Source: Caulobacteraceae bacterium
GTDB lineage: Bacteria; Pseudomonadota; Alphaproteobacteria; Caulobacterales; Caulobacteraceae
Assembly: GCA_947475415.1 (NCBI GenBank)
Contig: CANJLH010000001.1
Span: forward strand, 248,001 to 312,000
Direction: 5' to 3'
Length of the DNA stretch: 64,000 bases
Position numbers and translations under genes: made by a program. Below, in pieces: positions 15,990-23,557 of this stretch; the first letter of the stretch is position 1, and each line of letters begins with the position of its first letter. The notes under the pieces are model-generated. The model was not told where the DNA came from. It saw only the letters and a program-made list of their open reading frames with translations, and did not search any database.

Positions 15990-18752
15990 ATGATCTTCCA
16001 ACGCCTCTTCGGCTCCTCGAACGACCGCAAGGTCAAGGCCTTCATGGCCCGTGTCGGTAAGATCACCGCCCTCGAACCGCAGATGAAAGCCCTCTCAGAC
16101 GAGGGCCTACGGGCCAAGACTGAGGAATTCAAGGCCCGGCTGGCGGGCGGCGCCAAGCTCGACGACGTTTTGGAGGAGGCATTCGCGGTCGTGCGCGAGG
16201 CCTCAGTAAGGACGCTCGGCCAGCGTCATTATGACGTGCAGCTGGTGGGCGGCATGATCCTGCACCAGGGCGGCATCGCAGAAATGCGCACTGGGGAAGG
16301 CAAGACCCTGGTGGCCACAGCGCCGGTTTATCTGAACGCACTGGCCGGCAAGGGCGTGCACCTGATCACCGTCAATGACTATCTGGCTCAGCGCGACGCG
16401 GAGTGGATGGGCCAAATCTACCAATTCCTGGGTTTGTCGGTTGGCGTAATTGTCCACGGTCTTAGCCAGAACCAGCGCCAGGCCGCCTACGCCGCCGACG
16501 TCACCTACGGCACCAACAATGAATTCGGCTTCGACTACCTGCGCGACAATCTGGTCTACGACCTGGGCGAGATGGTCCAGCGCGGCCATAATTTCGCGAT
16601 CGTGGATGAGGTGGACTCCATCCTGATCGATGAGGCGCGGACGCCGCTGATCATCTCCGGTCCCACCGAGGACCGCAGCGAGTTCTACCGGACCATCGAC
16701 GTGCTGGTGAAGGAGCTTATCAAGGACAAGACCAGCTTCGAACACGACGAGAAGCAGCGTCAGGTGATGCTGACTGAGGCTGGATCCGAGAATTTCGAAG
16801 AAACGCTGCAGGCGGCCGGCCATCTGGAGGCGGAAACCACCGGCCTATATGACGCCGCCAATGTCTCGGTGGTGCACCACGTCAATCAGGCTCTTCGGGC
16901 CAATATCCTCTATCAGCGCGACCGCGACTACATCGTGCGCGCTGGCGAGGTGATGCTCATCGACGAATTCACAGGCCGGATGATGCAGGGCCGGCGCTTG
17001 TCGGAGGGTCTCCACCAGGCCATCGAGGCCAAGGAGGGGGTGGTCGTCCAGCCGGAGAATCAGACCCTGGCGTCGGTGACGATCCAGAACTACTTCCGCC
17101 TGTACAGCAAACTGTCGGGCATGACGGGTACGGCCGCCACCGAGGCGCAGGAATTCCTCGACATCTACAAGATGGATGTCGCCGAGATTCCCACCAATCG
17201 GCCGATCACGCGGATCGACGACGACGACGAGGTCTATCGGACGGCGGCCGAGAAGAACCAAGCGATCCTGAAACAGATCGAGGATTGCTACCGTCGCGGA
17301 CAGCCGATCCTGGTTGGCACGGTCTCGATTGAAAAGTCCGAACAGCTTTCCGCCCTGCTCAGCGCCCATAAGTCCGAGCAGGACGGCAAGACGATCACCG
17401 GCATCCCGCACAATGTGCTGAACGCCCGGTATCACGAGCAGGAAGCCATGATTGTCGCCGACGCAGGCGTGCCGGGCGCGGTGACCATCGCCACCAACAT
17501 GGCCGGACGCGGCACCGACATCCAACTTGGCGGCAACGTCGACATGAAGGTGTTGAAATGGCGCGAGGAGCAGATCGGCCTTGGACTCGAAGTCACCCCG
17601 GCCATGGCCGCCCAGCGCCATGCCGAGATCGCCGCAGAGATCGCCGACCTGAAGGAACAGGCCCTGGCCGCCGGCGGCCTGTTCGTCCTGGGCACGGAAC
17701 GCCATGAGAGTCGGCGGATCGACAACCAGTTGCGCGGCCGTACCGGCCGGCAGGGCGACCCGGGACGATCCAAGTTCTATCTATCCTGCGAGGACGACCT
17801 GTTGCGCATCTTCGCCGGCGAAAGGCTGGACACGATCATGCGCACCTTTGGCGTCGAGGAAGGCGAAGCGATCACCCATCGCTGGCTGAACGCCGCCATC
17901 GAGAAGGCCCAGAAGCGCGTCGAGCAGCGAAACTACGAGATCCGTAAGAACCTGCTGAAATACGACGACGTGGTCAACGACCAGCGCAAGGCGGTGTTCG
18001 AACAGCGTCAAGAGTTCATGGAATCCACCGACATCTCCGAGGTGATCGAGGAGATGCGCGCCGACACCATCGAGGACTTTGTCTCCCGTCACCTGCCGCC
18101 TAAGGCCTATGCAGAACAATGGGACGTCGATGGCCTTGACGCCCAGGTTCACGAATACCTGGGGCTTGACCTGCCGATCCGCGACTGGGCGAGCGAGGAA
18201 GGCATCGCCAACGAGGAAATTCAGGAACGGCTGATGGACGCCGCCAAGGCGCGCGCCGCCGAGCGCGAGCAGCTGGTGGGCCCTGCGCACATGCGCACCA
18301 TCGAGAAGAGCTTCCTGCTGCAGACCGTGGACCTGCAATGGCGCGAGCACCTGATGCACCTGGATCATCTGCGCAACGTCATCGGCCTGCGCGGCTATGC
18401 CCAGCGCGATCCGCTCAACGAGTACAAGACCGAGGCCTTCTCACTGTTCGAGAAGCTTCTAATCGACGTGCGCCAGAATGTGACGCGCTGGATGATGACC
18501 GTTCAGTTCGAATTCTCCGAACCGGAACCCGCGCCCTCGCCGCTCGGAAACCTGACCGAGGTGCACCTAGACCCGCTTACCGGAGAGAATGCCGTGGTGA
18601 TGGGTGTGCTGCCGGACGGCCTGTCCGCCGAGCAGCGTCAAGGCCTGCCGGTGTCAGCATTGCCTGATGGTTGGGAGAGCACCGGCCGAAATGCGCCCTG
18701 CCCCTGCAACTCCGGTCGCAAGTTCAAGCACTGCCACGGACAGCTGGTTTGA
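15990..18752 (+). CDS. secA: Preprotein translocase ATPase SecA
   Basis: The 920-aa motor ATPase of the Sec translocase. The Walker A region [11 protein letters not shown], the DEAD-like [21 protein letters not shown], the preprotein cross-linking domain, helicase motif [15 protein letters not shown] and RTGRQGDPG are all present. The C-terminus carries the Cys/His zinc motif [14 protein letters not shown] that contacts SecB and lipids. The start at 15990 ([14 protein letters not shown]) is the conserved family start; longer readings are not coding. It stands alone as a rightward unit, with the periplasmic parvulin gene divergently placed beyond the thiolase. Confidence 0.97.
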   Translation: MIFQRLFGSSNDRKVKAFMARVGKITALEPQMKALSDEGLRAKTEEFKARLAGGAKLDDVLEEAFAVVREASVRTLGQRHYDVQLVGGMILHQGGIAEMRTGEGKTLVATAPVYLNALAGKGVHLITVNDYLAQRDAEWMGQIYQFLGLSVGVIVHGLSQNQRQAAYAADVTYGTNNEFGFDYLRDNLVYDLGEMVQRGHNFAIVDEVDSILIDEARTPLIISGPTEDRSEFYRTIDVLVKELIKDKTSFEHDEKQRQVMLTEAGSENFEETLQAAGHLEAETTGLYDAANVSVVHHVNQALRANILYQRDRDYIVRAGEVMLIDEFTGRMMQGRRLSEGLHQAIEAKEGVVVQPENQTLASVTIQNYFRLYSKLSGMTGTAATEAQEFLDIYKMDVAEIPTNRPITRIDDDDEVYRTAAEKNQAILKQIEDCYRRGQPILVGTVSIEKSEQLSALLSAHKSEQDGKTITGIPHNVLNARYHEQEAMIVADAGVPGAVTIATNMAGRGTDIQLGGNVDMKVLKWREEQIGLGLEVTPAMAAQRHAEIAAEIADLKEQALAAGGLFVLGTERHESRRIDNQLRGRTGRQGDPGRSKFYLSCEDDLLRIFAGERLDTIMRTFGVEEGEAITHRWLNAAIEKAQKRVEQRNYEIRKNLLKYDDVVNDQRKAVFEQRQEFMESTDISEVIEEMRADTIEDFVSRHLPPKAYAEQWDVDGLDAQVHEYLGLDLPIRDWASEEGIANEEIQERLMDAAKARAAEREQLVGPAHMRTIEKSFLLQTVDLQWREHLMHLDHLRNVIGLRGYAQRDPLNEYKTEAFSLFEKLLIDVRQNVTRWMMTVQFEFSEPEPAPSPLGNLTEVHLDPLTGENAVVMGVLPDGLSAEQRQGLPVSALPDGWESTGRNAPCPCNSGRKFKHCHGQLV

Positions 18753-18767
18753 TCGTGACAGGCGGAG

Positions 18768-18965
18768 TCAGCCTCCTCCGCTTGCCTTACAGGTTTTGAC
18801 GCCAAGCAGCGAATAGACCGGGCAGTAGCCGATCAGGCCGGTGACCAGAGGGATGAGGCCAATATAGGCCCAGGGCGTCTTGGGTCCTACGAAGGCCAAG
18901 GATAGCACCAGGGCGCCGACAATGACGCGCAGCACGCGGTCGAGTGTTCCTTCGTTGGCTTTCAT
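18768..18965 (-). CDS. DUF2892 small inner-membrane protein
   Basis: A 65-aa protein. MKANEGTLDRVLRVI leads into two hydrophobic segments joined by a short P-K-T-P-W loop, ending GYCPVYSLLGVKTCK. The N-x-G-x-x-D-R-x-x-R start and the G-x-C-P-x-Y-x-x-L-G-x-x-T-C end are the DUF2892 (YgaP membrane) signature. The two Cys near the end are conserved in the family. Such proteins cluster with rhodanese and persulfide genes, and this one is the last gene of the leftward bigR-type unit, 76 bases after tauE. A role in sulfur transfer at the membrane is inferred from neighbours only. Confidence 0.85.
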   Translation of the reverse strand: MKANEGTLDRVLRVIVGALVLSLAFVGPKTPWAYIGLIPLVTGLIGYCPVYSLLGVKTCKASGGG

Positions 18966-19041
18966 ATCACCGGCTCCTTTGCGGGGTTGAGCCCCGGAAA
19001 TTAGGAAGGCCGCAGTCTTCAGATCGCCGCCTTGATCCAGG

Positions 19042-19821
19042 TCAGGCGACCCCAAGTGTCTTGGCGCCCACATAGGCGGCCGCCGCGATAACCATGAGGG
19101 CGAACATCCGCCGTCCCAGGTCGGCGTGTGCGGCGATCTTCTGGGCAAGCGGGGCTCCCGCCAGGACTCCCACCCCGCCGCCAGCCACCAGAGCCGCGAA
19201 CATCGGCCAGTCCACCAGGCCTGAAGCGGCATAGCTGGCGCTGGTCGCGGCCCCGAACAGGGCGACTGATACCAGTGAGGAGGCCGCGGCATGGCTCAGC
19301 GTCATGCCCGTCGCCGCCATCAGCCCCGGCACGATCAGAAAGCCGCCGCCAATACCGAAGAATCCCGCCGCGAGGCCCGTCAAGAGGCCCAGGGGCGCGA
19401 GTTTCAAGATCAATGGCGGCGTAAGGTGGACTGTTGGATCGCCGGGTCGCCGCTGAGGGAACAGCATGGCCGCGCCGACGAGGCCCATGGCGAGCGCAAA
19501 CCATCCGAGCAGGGCGTGGCCATCCACCTGCTTGGCCAGATGCGCGCCACTCATGGAGCCTGCCAAGCCCGAAATCCCGAACACGATCGCGCAGGGCCAC
19601 TTGACCTGACCCGCACGCGCCTGCCGCGACAGGCCGATCAGCGCGTTGACCGCCACGGCCGCCGCCGAAGTGCCGATGGCGACGTGCGGATCGCGCACGC
19701 CGGCGGCGTATATCAGCAATGGCGTGGCGACCACCGAGCCACCGCCCCCGAACAGGGTCAACAGGACTCCGATCAGCAGGCCAATCAGCGCGCCGATGAA
19801 GAGGGGGCTGAGAGATTCCAT
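19042..19821 (-). CDS. TauE/SafE-family sulfite exporter
   Basis: A 259-aa inner-membrane protein with about eight hydrophobic segments. The duplicated TauE/SafE signature is visible: LLTLFGGGGSVVATPLL in the first half and GLAAGFFGIGGGFLIVPGL in the second. Relatives export sulfite or other sulfur oxyanions; in the Xylella and Agrobacterium bigR operons the homologue removes sulfite made by the persulfide dioxygenase. Its start lies three bases after the stop of the rhodanese-membrane gene, so the unit is cotranscribed. Nothing looks damaged. Confidence 0.88.
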   Translation of the reverse strand: MESLSPLFIGALIGLLIGVLLTLFGGGGSVVATPLLIYAAGVRDPHVAIGTSAAAVAVNALIGLSRQARAGQVKWPCAIVFGISGLAGSMSGAHLAKQVDGHALLGWFALAMGLVGAAMLFPQRRPGDPTVHLTPPLILKLAPLGLLTGLAAGFFGIGGGFLIVPGLMAATGMTLSHAAASSLVSVALFGAATSASYAASGLVDWPMFAALVAGGGVGVLAGAPLAQKIAAHADLGRRMFALMVIAAAAYVGAKTLGVA

Positions 19822-19824
19822 CGG

Positions 19825-20109
19825 TCAGGCCCGCGCCGGTCGGTTCCAGGGCGTAATAGTCAGGATTCGCGCGAGACCACAGGTCCCGTTGACGCCCGCA
19901 TAGACGAGCCCCGCGCCCATGAATGCCGCGAGGCCGAAGAATCCTGGATGAACCAAGCAACCGGAAACCACCGCCACAAGGACAAAGCCGTTGGCCACAT
20001 GCCTGTGCGCAAACTCATCCGGCTCCCGATTATCGACAAGGACCGCCCCCCCTGCGCGGAGCCGTTCGGCGACTTCGTATGGCTTCAAGTGGATCAATGT
20101 AGCGGTCAT
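19825..20109 (-). CDS. YgaP-like rhodanese/membrane protein with its catalytic segment deleted
   Basis: A 94-aa protein. Residues 1-36 (IHLKPYEVAERL, VDNREPDEFAHRHV) match the start of a rhodanese domain. The reading then jumps directly to a DUF2892-type membrane tail (VHPGFFGLAAFMGAGLVYAG, then GTCGLARILTITPWN) as found at the end of YgaP. A full YgaP-like protein is about 170 aa; the missing 65-75 residues contain the catalytic Cys loop (C-x-x-G-x-R). The join keeps the frame, so this is an internal deletion and not a single-base error. As a sulfurtransferase it should be dead, but a membrane peptide could still be made. ATG 20109 is used; TTG 20148 is an alternative. Confidence 0.75.
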   Translation of the reverse strand: MTATLIHLKPYEVAERLRAGGAVLVDNREPDEFAHRHVANGFVLVAVVSGCLVHPGFFGLAAFMGAGLVYAGVNGTCGLARILTITPWNRPARA

Positions 20110-20110
20110 G

Positions 20111-20435
20111 TCAGGAAACCAATTCAGGGGGACAGGAGAATTCAGCAATGGTCCTAATCACGCGGGCGGCGGCCGGATCGGCGATCCGGGGCCAGATGAC
20201 CGGGCTTCCCGGCGGGTCACCACGATAACCTCATCGCGCAGGACTTCAGGTGTTGCGACAGCGCCGACTGAGAAAGTCCGATATGGGGGTACAGTTCCCC
20301 GACGCAGCGTTCCTGGTCCACAAGTTGGCTCAGGATCGTCAGACGCCGCTCATTGGAAAGCGCTCGGAGCAGGCGAGCCGTCTGGCCGGCGCTGGCCTCA
20401 AGGTGGGCAAGATCAAAGGGCGCGGCGTCATTCAT
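20111..20435 (-). pseudogene. bigR: BigR-like ArsR-family repressor, apparently frameshifted twice
   Basis: The open part (72 codons from 20435) gives an ArsR winged-helix N-terminus: RLLRALSNERRLTIL, then ERCVGELYPHIGLSQSALSQHLK. The expected wing (VLRDEVIVVTRREA) continues in a second frame after about 20243. The C-terminal helix (IADPAAARVIRTIAEFSCP) continues in a third frame after about 20200 and stops at 20111. BigR senses sulfide with two Cys; C44 is in the open frame and the second, in EFSCP, lies in the third. Each change fits a one-base loss, at least the first of them a G, so sequencing error is possible. It would repress blh and its own leftward unit. Confidence 0.75.
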
Positions 20436-20442
20436 GGTGCGA

Positions 20443-20482
20443 TTATATATGATATTGCTAATTTAGTAAATACTAATATATA
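20443..20482. promoter_or_regulatory. AT-rich dyad between bigR and blh, probable BigR operator
   Basis: The only strongly AT-rich patch of this area lies between the divergent bigR-like and blh genes. It contains an imperfect inverted repeat with arms close to ATATT-N2-TA(A)TTT (from 20452 and, inverted, to 20479). BigR operators in other bacteria are AT-rich palindromes covering the promoter of the blh unit. The match is by position and composition, not an exact consensus. Confidence 0.55.
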
Positions 20483-20508
20483 GGACTGGTCATTCCGGAG
20501 TTCTCTTC

Positions 20509-21384
20509 ATGTCCGCCCGCATTCAAGCCTTCTTCGACCAAGCGACGTCCACGGTAAGTTACCTGGTGTCCGATCCCGCGACGATGGCTGCCGCAATTAT
20601 CGATCCGGTGCTCGACTACGAGCCCAGGGGGGCGACGATTTCAACCGTTTCAGCGGACCGGATCCTCGCCGCCATGAGCGACCAGGGACTCCACCTTCGC
20701 TACGTGCTTGAAACCCACGCGCATGCCGACCACCTCACAGCGGCGCGCCTGATCCGGACACGCACTGGCGCGCCGGTGGTCATCGGCTCCCACATCGGAG
20801 AAGTCCAGAAGACGTTCATTCCGCGGTTCGAGGCCTTCGATGTCATTCCAGACGGAAGCGCATTCGATCGCCTGGCGGCCGACGGCGACGTGCTGGCCCT
20901 TGGAGATCTGGCGATCCGTGTGATGCACACGCCCGGTCATACGGCGGCCTGTGTCACCTATGTGATTGGCGACGCAGCCTTTGTTGGCGACACCTTGTTC
21001 ATGCCGGACTACGGGACCGCCAGGACGGACTTTCCAGGCGGCGACGCTGCCGATCTTTATCGGTCGATCCGCAGGATACTGGACCTGCCGTCGGCGACGC
21101 GAATTTACGTCGGCCACGACTATCTGCCGGAAGGGCGTACGCAACCCCGTTGGGAGACCGACGTGGCGGAGCAACGGGCGAGCAATATCCACATCCACGA
21201 CGGCGTCGATGAGACAGCGTTCGTGGCGCTGCGTCAGGCGCGCGATGCGACGCTTCCGCCTCCATTGCTGATCCTGCCATCACTGCAGGTAAATATCCGC
21301 GCTGGGGTCCTGCCGCCGCCATCGGCCCACGGCGGCGTATTCCTGCGTCTTCCGGTTACCGGAGCGGAGCAGCTGTCCGCCTGA
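20509..21384 (+). CDS. blh: Blh: metallo-beta-lactamase-fold persulfide dioxygenase (ETHE1-like)
   Basis: A 291-aa metallo-beta-lactamase-fold protein. The metal site THAHADH (H70, H72, D74, H75) is complete, and MHTPGHTAACV, the VGDTLF Asp and the YVGHDY His follow in order. The single-iron persulfide dioxygenase group (ETHE1, Blh) uses glutathione persulfide and O2 to give sulfite, which the TauE-like protein next door could export. The divergent position from an ArsR/BigR-like regulator is diagnostic of the bigR locus. The gene looks intact, in contrast to its regulator and the rhodanese gene. A CCGGAG sequence about 11 bases upstream may be the ribosome site. Confidence 0.9.
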   Translation: MSARIQAFFDQATSTVSYLVSDPATMAAAIIDPVLDYEPRGATISTVSADRILAAMSDQGLHLRYVLETHAHADHLTAARLIRTRTGAPVVIGSHIGEVQKTFIPRFEAFDVIPDGSAFDRLAADGDVLALGDLAIRVMHTPGHTAACVTYVIGDAAFVGDTLFMPDYGTARTDFPGGDAADLYRSIRRILDLPSATRIYVGHDYLPEGRTQPRWETDVAEQRASNIHIHDGVDETAFVALRQARDATLPPPLLILPSLQVNIRAGVLPPPSAHGGVFLRLPVTGAEQLSA

Positions 21385-21549
21385 CGGAGATGGCCAATGT
21401 ACCGCGGACGCCCTATGTAAAGGGTTGCGTCGATCCATCTGCGCCGACCGTTTCGTTTGGGCCCCGTTTCCGGGATCCGACCCGCGATCCCCGCAATTTG
21501 AGCGCTCTTATCGCAAGGGCGCCGTTCCAGTGGCGCAGGGAGTCTGTCG

Positions 21550-21669
21550 ATGGCCAAGGGCCAGAAGAAGTCCAACAAGGAAGTCCGCAAACCGAAGCAA
21601 CCAAAGGCCAAGGCCGAACCGGCGGTCCGCTCCTTCCTGACCCCGCCGAGCTCGGGCAAGAAGGGCTGA
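21550..21669 (+). CDS. Small basic conserved-type protein (39 aa)
   Basis: A 39-codon frame: MAKGQKKSNKEVRKPKQPKAK-type Lys-rich start, then AVRSFLTPPSSGKKG. Eleven Lys and two Arg in 39 residues suggest a nucleic-acid or ribosome contact. Short MAKGQ-x-x-SN-x-E-x-x-KPK proteins are widespread as hypotheticals in Alphaproteobacteria (recollection, not searched). There is no strong ribosome site; a GGGAG sequence lies about 10 bases upstream. It stands between blh and the sulfotransferase gene, 74 bases before the latter. The function is unknown. Confidence 0.6.
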   Translation: MAKGQKKSNKEVRKPKQPKAKAEPAVRSFLTPPSSGKKG

Positions 21670-21742
21670 GCCAACGCTGGCGTCCGACTTCGGCTCGGCT
21701 AGGATGCCGCGCAGGAAGATTACGCCAGCTGGGACGGCCTAA

Positions 21743-22651
21743 ATGAATGATGGAGCGCCGCGCCGCGCGCGCAGCATCGCGGAGATGCACGCGTTGCAGG
21801 GCAAGATGTTCCGGCCCGAACAGATCGGCGCCGGCATCAAGGCCTATCGGCCGCGCCCGAGCGATGTGATCATCTCGCCATACGGCAAGTGCGGCACAAC
21901 CTGGTTGCAGCAGACCTTCCACACCCTGCGCACCCGCGGCGACATGGATTTTGACGACATCTCGCGGGTGGTCCCCTGGATAGAGACCTCCGTAGCTCTG
22001 GGCCTTGACATCAACGCCGAGCAGCGGGCCGAGCCGCGCGGCTTCAAGAGCCACATGGGCTATGACGCCGTCCCCAAGGGCGCCCGCTACGTGGTGTCCC
22101 TGCGCGATCCCAAGGACGCCCTGGTGTCCATGCACCGGTTCATGGACGGCTGGTATCTGGAGCCCGGTGCAGTGAGCGTGGCCGAGTTCGCCGTGGGCCT
22201 GCTCACGGGACGACCCGGCGACTACTGGAGCCACCTGGCCAGCTGGTGGACAGAGCGGGACAACCCCGATGTGCTGCTCATGTCCTATGAGCACATGAGC
22301 GCCGAGCCGGCGCTGCACATCCGCAAGCTGGCCGCCTTCTGCGGCATCCCCCTGGACGACGAGCTCCTGGCGCTCACCCAGGAGCGGTCCTCGCTCGGCT
22401 ACATGCTGGCGCACAAGGACCGCTTTGACGACGCCATGATGCGGGAGGCGTCCGAACGGTTGAGCAACCTGCCGCCGGGCAGCGACTCGTCCAAGGTGCG
22501 CCGGGGCAAGGTGGGCTCCCACCGCGATGAGCTGGACGCCGACACCGCCGCGAAACTGGACGCCAAGTGGACCGAACTGATCACGCCCCGGTTCGGCTTC
22601 CCCGACTACGCCGCCCTGGAGGCGGAGCTGCGGCGGCGCAACGTCGTCTAG
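21743..22651 (+). CDS. Sulfotransferase-family protein
   Basis: A 302-aa cytosolic-type sulfotransferase (family PF00685) that would move a sulfuryl group from PAPS to an alcohol, phenol or amine. The 5'-phosphosulfate loop is SPYGKCGTTWLQQ, the 3'-phosphate-binding motif is SLRDPKDALVSMHRF, and the C-terminal RRGKVGSHRDE corresponds to the family R-K-G-x-x-G-x-W/x-x motif. The acceptor is unknown. No PAPS-synthesis genes are in the window. The upstream small basic gene and the sulfur locus are on the same strand, but no functional link is evident. Confidence 0.88.
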   Translation: MNDGAPRRARSIAEMHALQGKMFRPEQIGAGIKAYRPRPSDVIISPYGKCGTTWLQQTFHTLRTRGDMDFDDISRVVPWIETSVALGLDINAEQRAEPRGFKSHMGYDAVPKGARYVVSLRDPKDALVSMHRFMDGWYLEPGAVSVAEFAVGLLTGRPGDYWSHLASWWTERDNPDVLLMSYEHMSAEPALHIRKLAAFCGIPLDDELLALTQERSSLGYMLAHKDRFDDAMMREASERLSNLPPGSDSSKVRRGKVGSHRDELDADTAAKLDAKWTELITPRFGFPDYAALEAELRRRNVV

Positions 22652-22733
22652 CTCGGGGCGATTCGCCCGCCGCATTGCCGCAGATCAAAGCAGGGAGCGC
22701 CGGCGCCATGACGTCATGGCCCATTCCACAAAT

Positions 22734-22760
22734 TGCGAATGATATTGACAATCGTTCGCA
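22734..22760. promoter_or_regulatory. Fur-box-like inverted repeat
   Basis: TGCGAATGAT (22734-22743), a 7-base spacer and ATCGTTCGCA (22751-22760) form a 10-bp dyad with one mismatch. It matches the Fur consensus core (TGCRAATGAT...ATYATTYGCA). It ends 40 bases upstream of the ATG of the outer-membrane protein gene, the position of an iron-repressed promoter. Confidence 0.6.
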
Positions 22761-22800
22761 TGTAGGGCTTCTGAGCCCCGGTTGGAGCAGGAGCGCTTGG

Positions 22801-23547
22801 ATGAACAGAGGGGTGTTTTTCGCAGCGGCGATGGCCGCGGCGGCCTATGCGGGATCGGCCGCGGCGGCGCCGGGGCTGTCCACCAAGGTCTATGAGCCCT
22901 ACGTCAAAAACGGGGTCACCGAGGTGGAGCTGCGGGCCGGCGCCCTGACCGGCGGGCCGGCCGATGGCGAGGGCAAGGCGATCTTCGAAGTCTCCCATGG
23001 CTTCAGCGATCGGGTAAGCCTGGGACTGGAGGCTCATATGGAAAAGGCCGCGGGCGGGTCGGCCAAACTGGAAGCCCTGTCGCTGGCCGCCGTGGTCTAT
23101 CTGGGCCAGATCCCCGGGACCGGCGTCGATGTGGCCGGTTATGTCGAATACGAACAACCCCTACACGGCGGCGCCAGCGTCGCAGAGGGCAAGTTGCTGT
23201 TCGCCCGCCAGTTCGGCCCCATCAAGACCACCGCCAATCTGATCGCCGAGCGGCCGATCTCCCTCAATGGCCGCGAGACCGAGTTCGAATACGGCCTGCA
23301 GGCCACCGCCGAGGCGGCCCGGGGTCTCAACCTGGGCGTCCAGGCCCTCGGCGACCTGGGAACCACCCACCGCTTCGGCGGCCGCCAGGAGCACTATCTG
23401 GGCCCGTTGGCGCAGTTCGAGATGCGGCCCAAGGGCCTGGGCGGCGAGATCGAACTGGAGGCGGCCTATCTGTTCGCCGCCGGTTCGGCCAAGGACGAGA
23501 CCGGCGGCCAGTTCCGCTTCGTGATCGAGTTCGAGAAACGATTCTGA
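22801..23547 (+). CDS. Putative outer-membrane beta-barrel protein under a Fur-like box
   Basis: A 248-aa exported protein. The signal peptide is MNRGVFFAAAMAAAAYAG with cleavage after AAA. The mature part alternates polar and hydrophobic residues (EVELRAGALTG, KAIFEVSHGFSDRVSLGLEAHMEKA, RFVIEFEKRF) and ends in Phe, as beta-barrel proteins inserted by BAM do. I recognise no named family; it resembles small porin or OmpW-like hypothetical proteins. The ATG at 22801 follows GGAGCAGGAG. The iron-box-like dyad just upstream suggests derepression at low iron, so a role in metal or siderophore passage is possible, as inference only. Confidence 0.65.
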   Translation: MNRGVFFAAAMAAAAYAGSAAAAPGLSTKVYEPYVKNGVTEVELRAGALTGGPADGEGKAIFEVSHGFSDRVSLGLEAHMEKAAGGSAKLEALSLAAVVYLGQIPGTGVDVAGYVEYEQPLHGGASVAEGKLLFARQFGPIKTTANLIAERPISLNGRETEFEYGLQATAEAARGLNLGVQALGDLGTTHRFGGRQEHYLGPLAQFEMRPKGLGGEIELEAAYLFAAGSAKDETGGQFRFVIEFEKRF

Positions 23548-23557
23548 GGCGCGCGCC

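Noticed and set aside
18338-18816. Plus-strand frames inside and just after the secA 3' end
   Set aside because: Shadows of secA in other frames; they carry no domain and no ribosome site.
20119-20145. AATTCAGGGGGACAGG-like sequence resembling the MITE end near the bigR/rhodanese junction
   Set aside because: It falls within the bigR C-terminal codons, differs from the 28195 end, and no matching inverted partner was found, so insertion there is not supported.
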